Positions 57,901 through 64,000 of a stretch of DNA of 64,000 bases are shown piece after piece (positions within the stretch are counted from its first letter, which is position 1; every line of letters starts with the position of its first letter). Source of the DNA: Gnetum montanum. Lineage: Eukaryota; Streptophyta; Gnetopsida; Gnetales; Gnetaceae. Below the pieces are notes generated by a model. The model was not told the origin of the DNA and did not search any database. It worked only from the letters and a program-made list of their open reading frames with translations. The translations under genes were made by a program, and so were the position numbers. Where the stretch lies: contig MNCI01010025.1 in NCBI GenBank assembly GCA_015680685.1, forward strand, positions 75,162-139,161, given 5' to 3'.

Positions 57901-60224
57901 TGTTGATGTTGTATGAGTTGATGGGACCTAATTAATTGTATAGGGTATCACCACTACCCCAAAATATTTGTTTACTTAAGTTTAATTTTATTAGGATGGG
58001 ATAGTTGGTGTACAAAATTATTCCATCCTAACTTGCATTTTTTTATGTTTGCTATAGGAGTTATAAGAGGCTTGATGTCATGTTTCAATTTCACTAAAGA
58101 TCATTATCTAAGTTGGGTAGATAGTTGCGACTGAGTGCTACCTAAAGTTAGTTACAATAAAGGATTACAAGCTAAGTATGATGCAAAATGACTTGTAGTT
58201 AGCTCAAAACTTAGTGTGAGATACATATGACTCATAGAAGGCTATAACTAGCTTTGAAGGATGTGAGCCATAGCCATCCACATTGTTAAGGAGTTGCTTT
58301 ATGAAATTTGAGGTTTTAGACTAATTACCAAATTACAATGTTGTATGACTAATAGTGAGCTCATACTAAGAAACATATTATTCTTAAGTGTTTAGCTCAA
58401 GTAGGATTATGATAAAGGTGGATCTCACAAAAGGTCATAGATGAGAGAAGATATAACTTTTATTAGCTTGCAACATGTGGCTAAAAGGTTTTTAAAAATG
58501 ATTTGAATTTTGAATTGAATAAGGGTTCAAATGAAAATCTATATAAGGCTATATAAGTAATGTAATTGGGGCATTTTAGCTAGAATTAATTTTTTTCTTA
58601 CGTTTAAGATATCTTAAGATAATTATACAAGTTTCTTAAGGCAGTATGTGAACTCTCTTACGTAATTTTTTTCATCTTATTAAGTTAAGCTTAGGATTCA
58701 GAGGGTTGGAGATTTTTTTTTCTTTGCAACTATCATTGAGTGATGTGTGATTAAGTATGAAAAGACCAGGTAATTCCTAGGTCTTGTTATCTTGTCACTT
58801 ATGTGTTCATAATCTTGTATTCTTATGTAATTTTTACTTATCCATTCTTAATGAAGAATATTTTGACTATTTTTTAAATTTTTTCTTTAGTTTCTTGAAT
58901 ATCATAGTATTGCTAAAGCATAGAATAATATTAAAAATTCTATTATATTAACATATCATGTTTTGTTATGAATATTTTTGGTAACCTATTTATTGTTATG
59001 ACCTAGTAGTCCTATGGTTAACTAGCTAAGTTTAATATACATATTCATTAATTATTTTAATGTAACACTCTGCTATCTATCCTATGATAAGAAGACATTA
59101 CATCTATCTAACTTCATAAATCCTAGATCATGACAATTTTCTAAGAATAAAACTCAAATATTCAAATTAATGAAGCATAAAAGAAAAGCTGATAAATGAG
59201 ATAAAGATATATATGTACATAATTATTGAAAAGAGAATGTATGAGTCATGATTAAGAAATGGCACCATAAAAAATTGTACTGACTATTATAAGCATAAGA
59301 TATTTACATATCACATCATAATATGAAAGTTCAAGATGATAAAAAGTATCTAATCTAAACAACTACATGAAAGATGAAATACTATATATCAAATATCTCT
59401 ATATGATTAGGAATAGTAACATTTTAAAATTATATTAACAAAAGCATGAAAAATAATGATGATGACTAAAGCATGTAGTCAAACCTATAACTATGAATTG
59501 TGTATCATATATATCTCTATTATGTAAGATAAATCCTATCCATTAATATAAAATCTAAAGATATAAACCTTAGTTGCAGAAATCTACCAACACCCACTAT
59601 TCTATTTCATAAGAAAATAGCAAATAGATGCTACACTATCATAGTTCATCATATATAATGTTTGAGTACATAGGAATTCATAATACATATAGCCATGATT
59701 AATGTCAAAAGTTCATAATAATAATAACACCAAATACCAAATCTTCTATAATCTAGAAAAACATACAGAATGGTCATATAGCCTTTAGGCATGAGGCCAT
59801 TCAACTTTTTGAACTATATCAAGAATTAAAATAACTTATAAAAATATGTTAGTATTACTAAGGAAGATATTTTTGTACCTTTCCTAATCCACCAAGGATA
59901 AGGACCATGGATCAAAGGCTTATTCAAGGGAGCACTTTGACTTGTAAAATCACATGCTAGCATGCAATCCACAATATATAAATTAGTCATATCCAATAAT
60001 AAATCTCATAAGATAGGAAATAGAAATAATTAAAGTAACATCATTTACTACCATTAGCTAATTAAGCATAAAGACTAGCACACACCATACTTAGTGTATA
60101 ATATGAGAAATAGATTATCATGATAGCTTGATTTCAATTCAAATATTATATTAGAAGAAAATCATGCTCATGAAATTTATATTATTAGTTTCACTAGTTC
60201 TAGTATCACATTTTCACTTCTAAA
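57901..60224. other. AT-rich spacer downstream of element E
   Basis: No gene recognised. CTATATAAGGCTATATAAG at 58542-58560 is a TATA-like double motif that could belong to an LTR beginning after AGGATGGGATAG (57994-58005), but I find no matching copy upstream of E. Confidence 0.4.
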
Positions 60225-60770
60225 TGATGTCACTATATAACAAAGATGGTGTCTATTTATAACAAGCATCATACTTATTATAATAAAATCTCAAAGGGTA
60301 AGTTCAAATTAAGACTCAAAAGGGCACATTGTGATAATGAGCATGTCTCTCAAGGTGATATTTGGTATTTGATCTAAGTTATTTATACCTAGGAATTAGA
60401 GGTCATATTACCATGTAGTTGCAAACTTGGTAAAGGCAAGTATCAAGTATCAGGTGGAGTAGGACAAGAAGGTAACTGGCCATTCCTTCTAGTTAGTTGA
60501 AGGTATAACCATGGTGGTAGTGTTGGATAACCTCTAAGGGATAGATACAAAGGAAAATAACCCAAATAAATAATTAGAGCATGACCCATTATTCCATGTT
60601 AATAAAGCATTCTTTTCAATTTCTTATGTATTTTCCATGTTATTTTCTTTACACATAATGTCAAATGTTATGCATCTTTGATGTTTTTTGTGTTATCTTC
60701 TTTATGTATAATGTCAAATATAATGTATATTTGATGTTTTCCACAACATCTAGGATTCGGATGTTATGTT
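60225..60770 (+). repeat. LTR-like block F2
   Basis: Second copy of F1, in the same orientation. It is followed directly by a primer-binding-site-like sequence. Because 2.3 kb separate it from the end of E and no polypurine tract precedes it, it may be a 5' LTR or solo copy of a separate insertion rather than the 3' LTR of E. Confidence 0.55.
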
Positions 60771-60782
60771 TGGTATCAAAGA
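60771..60782 (+). other. Primer-binding site, initiator Met tRNA type
   Basis: TGGTATCAAAGA compared with the common plant initiator-Met site TGGTATCAGAGC: ten of twelve match. It lies directly after the F2 block. Confidence 0.65.
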
Positions 60783-61926
60783 AAACAATGATTCAAGGGC
60801 TAATTAGAATCAAGTGCCAACTATAACACAATGATGAACCATGGAGCCATGACATAGTGTAAGTCATGGATTGCTATTATATGCATCATGCATCCAAAAT
60901 AATTCATGTTATCTAGGAGATATCCTTCTAGTGAATTTTTATTTACAATGGACTCCAAGACCATACATCTAAAAGAAGCCCAAAAACATGCATCATGCTT
61001 AAGATAGATCCCACCAATTAACAAGATTCCTTCATAGATATTAGGAACCATGAGATCCAATTACATCTTAATAAGGTTTATCTATTGCAAGAGGTACTGG
61101 TAAGATAAGGATAGATTGGTCTAGATAACTCTTATCGATTTTGTAATATTGCTAGAATGTTATTTGATGAAGGTCATTGTTAATTTTTTTAAAAGGTTAG
61201 TAACCATGGCCTAAGTTAATCTTGTCTTGCTTGAAACTTATTATCACTAAAATATATTACTCTTGTAATTTGGCATTACTCATATCTACCAAAGACCTAT
61301 GCATTGGTAAGCTTAAGGGATATAACCTAGTCATAAGATTGTCTGATCCCTACTTAACTAGTAAGGATTATTATTATGAGATCTATAGGGAAATCGATAC
61401 TCAGTGGCTAATGTTATGATGTCTTACTTTGATAATCCTCTCCTTAGTACCTCACTATGGTATAACCATGATTCGAAAGAATAGGCCTACATCACACATG
61501 TGAAATTATATGATATATATGTTACATTTCTATCCAAGAGTTGGTTATAATTGAATCCAAATCATCTTAGAAGTTCTTAGTTCACCCATACATCAACTTA
61601 GTAATGTTAATTTCATAGAATGGGCTTGTTTTGTCCTATCAAATGCTAAAGATAAAATTTACTTTTTAGACCTTGAAACCATGTTGAATGCATAGTACTT
61701 ATCAAGGGAATTCTAACATTACAAATTTCTTCATGATCAATGTTATGCTATGGGAGTTATCATTGTGAAATTTTCACATTATGCATGCATTAACAAAATA
61801 AATAAAACATTATTATTATTATTTAAAAATTTAGAATTTTAGGGATGGAAATTGAACCTAGAACCTTTTCTTAGCCAAATTGAAGTTTTATTGAATCATT
61901 TGCTGAACCACCATATTAACTATCAA
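60783..61926. other. Unassigned sequence right of F2
   Basis: Could be decayed internal sequence of the element primed at 60771. Short open frames (60821-61060 minus, 61222-61419 plus) have no recognisable motif and no second copy in the window. Confidence 0.35.
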
Positions 61927-63235
61927 GGTAGGATGGAATCAATTAATACTGAAAAGTTAAAAAAAATATTGTCAATACTCAAGTCATGGAATTAAATTCA
62001 TGGCCTTCCAATTATCAAATCTAACTCTTAAACATCAGTCACCTAGCTAGTACATCAAACTACTTAATAATTTATACCTCTACACTTACATAATAATAAA
62101 AATAAAAATAAAAATATATTTAAAAATCAAAAAAATCTTCTTTCCTTTTACCATGAGGCCCTTGGAAAGCACCATGTAGTCCTATATAGGGCTATGTAGT
62201 CATTACAAGGATTACATATCCTCACAAAAACCCTCATCCACATATTCTCTTTCACCTACCATTGCTACACCACCTCTCTTATATAGTTTCTACCTCCTCA
62301 CCTACTGTTGCCATCCATGCTTTCCATCACTACCACATACTGATCAAAATCCTTGGCCTCATCATGCTCTAGTTACATTCTTATTGCACTATGATTCCTT
62401 CCTGTGTTATTCCTACTCTATGATCATGTGTTCTCTACCTATTATCATTTCTACCATTCTCCACCATAGCCATTTTTGCCATTCACCCTATCCCTTGCAT
62501 GACCTACATAATTTATTTAATCACTACCATCACAGTTGTTACTATCCTTACTCCAACTACCATTCATGCCACATACATCATCCTTACCTTTACCTAAAAT
62601 GGTAGGATGGAATACATTAATACTAAAAAGTTAAAAAAACTATTGTTAATACTCAAGGCATAGAATTAAATCCATGACATTCCAGTTAACAAATCTAACT
62701 CTTACACATCCTTCACCTAGCTAGTATGTCGAACTACTTAATTTTTTATATGTCTATACTTATATAAAAATAAAAAAATGTATATTTAAAAAATTAAAAA
62801 AGAATTTTTTAGGCCATGAGGCCCCTAGAAAGCACCATGTAGCCATACATAGGGTTGTGTAGTCCTTACAAGGATTTCATAGCCTTAGGAAAACCCTCAT
62901 CCACATCTTCCCTATCACCTACTGTTACTACACTTCCTTTCTTCCATTGTTGCTACCTCTTTGCTTGTTGTTTCCATCATGCTTGACATTACTACCACAT
63001 AGTGATCAACATCCCTAGCCTCATCATGCTCTAACTACCTTCCTATTACACTCTACTTCCTACTTGCATTATTCCTACTCTGTGACTATGTGTTCACTAC
63101 CTATTAGCATTTTTTCCATTTCTTCTCCACCATAGACATTTCTCCCATTCACTCTATTCCTTGCATCATGGCTATTACTATCCTTACCCCAACTACCACT
63201 CATACCACATACATGATCCTTTTCTTCACCTAGAC
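61927..63235. repeat. 674-base tandem duplication
   Basis: GGTAGGATGGAAT at 61927 recurs at 62601. The two copies share, in order, TTAATACT(G/A)AAAAGTTAAAAAAA, TCTAACTCTTA(A/C)ACATC, CATGAGGCCC, GAAAGCACCATGTAG, CCCTCATCCACAT and a CT-rich block of CCATTCTCCACCATAG-like words. By eye they differ at roughly one base in six or seven. The CT-rich half gives rise to spurious open frames such as 62384-62605. Confidence 0.85.
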
Positions 63236-64000
63236 CACACAATATGGTGGTCTTTTTGGTAGTCCATGATGACCATGAGCACCACTGATGTTATGATTTC
63301 CTAACCTCTCCTCTAGTCAACAGTGTATGCCAACACTAAGATTTAATGAATTTACCAATAATTAATGATGTCTATTGGCATTGTCATTACTTACCTTCCT
63401 TGGTAGCCAATGGTGTCAACTGGCACCATCATTCCCTACCTTTGAGTAACTAAAAAGTTTTTCATCAATTTTTAACATATGAATAGTAATTTCTAATATT
63501 TTTCAACCTTTTGAACTCAATGTTGAGGTTAGATTCATCATTTGGGTATCCAATACTTAGGAAATACCATAAATGTGCCTTAAAAAGACATAAATTAGAC
63601 TAACTAACCATGTCTAACAATTTAATTGTTAGGAATCACAGATCTAATGTCTTAGGTCATCTTGGGTTATAGCATGAGATGCTTAGCCTATATTGCTAGT
63701 AATTCTTAGATGACTAACCTTTAAAGTATCATTAGTTACACTGTGAGAGTTAGCATCTTAAGGAAATATAAAGGATATTAAAGAGTCTAGGTAATGTAGG
63801 TGAATTTTACTAATCCATAAATTAAGCGATAAATTGAAGAATTAGTTGGTGAACTAGAGTTAATAAGATGTACATCAATTCAAGCTACAACTAGATCATG
63901 CTACATTATATTATGAAGAATCATAATATTAATTTTATAAGATGTATTTTATCCATTAGTATAAATAGCTTGTGAGAAAATCCAACAATAAGAAAGAAAG
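63236..64000. other. Unassigned right edge
   Basis: GGTGTCAACTGGCACCATCATT and related words (63250-63440) suggest a short degenerate repeat. No gene seen. Confidence 0.4.

Noticed and set aside
62384-62605. 73-codon His/Ser/Tyr-rich frame
   Set aside because: It arises from the CT-rich low-complexity half of the tandem duplication and is broken in the second copy.

Overview
This is plant nuclear DNA made almost entirely of old, nested LTR retrotransposons. No host gene, tRNA, rRNA or CRISPR array could be recognised. The lineages present (Ty3/gypsy Tat, Athila and chromovirus), element lengths near 18 kb, heavy stop-codon decay and LTR copies that differ at roughly a sixth of positions by eye suggest a seed plant with a very large genome. 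A gymnosperm is my guess, but the species is not readable from the sequence.

Layout. 1-689: right edge of the LTR of a minus-strand element (Z) that continues outside the window. 690-1160 and 19531-29245: the two halves of a plus-strand Tat element (B). 1161-19530: a minus-strand Tat element (A), complete from LTR to LTR (1657-3259 and 18095-19530), lying inside B, with a leftover gag/leader piece at its left. 29246-44053: a third, more diverged minus-strand Tat element (C), cut off inside its RNase H and without a recognised LTR. About 47800-52500: a ruined minus-strand Athila element (D). 54640-57900: a ruined plus-strand chromovirus (E), with a pair of related LTR-like blocks (53795-54285 and 60225-60770) outside it. 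61927-63235: a 674-base tandem duplication in low-complexity sequence.

The main result is in A, B and C. All three Tat elements carry, between protease and reverse transcriptase, a gene on the strand opposite to gag-pol. In A and C the same exons can be lined up at protein level in the same order, separated by GT-AG introns, and one exon end falls at the same codon in both. B keeps exon 1 and part of exon 2. A TATA-like site precedes exon 1 in A and, degraded, in B. Because the gene is antisense, its introns would survive the element's own RNA cycle. Short tandem repeats built on TAGTTTAAGGYC with GGYC...GRCC dyads sit on both sides of this gene and again downstream of integrase. I do not recognise the product, and I know of no described element with a spliced antisense gene in this position.

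Other points: a conserved sense ORF between integrase and the polypurine tract in A and B; a conserved LTR promoter (CACGTG, 35 bases, TATAAATA); arrays of GCTAC palindromes in the LTRs and in antisense intron 1; and two places where N-flanked pieces have been assembled in the wrong orientation, one of which scrambles the antisense gene in A.
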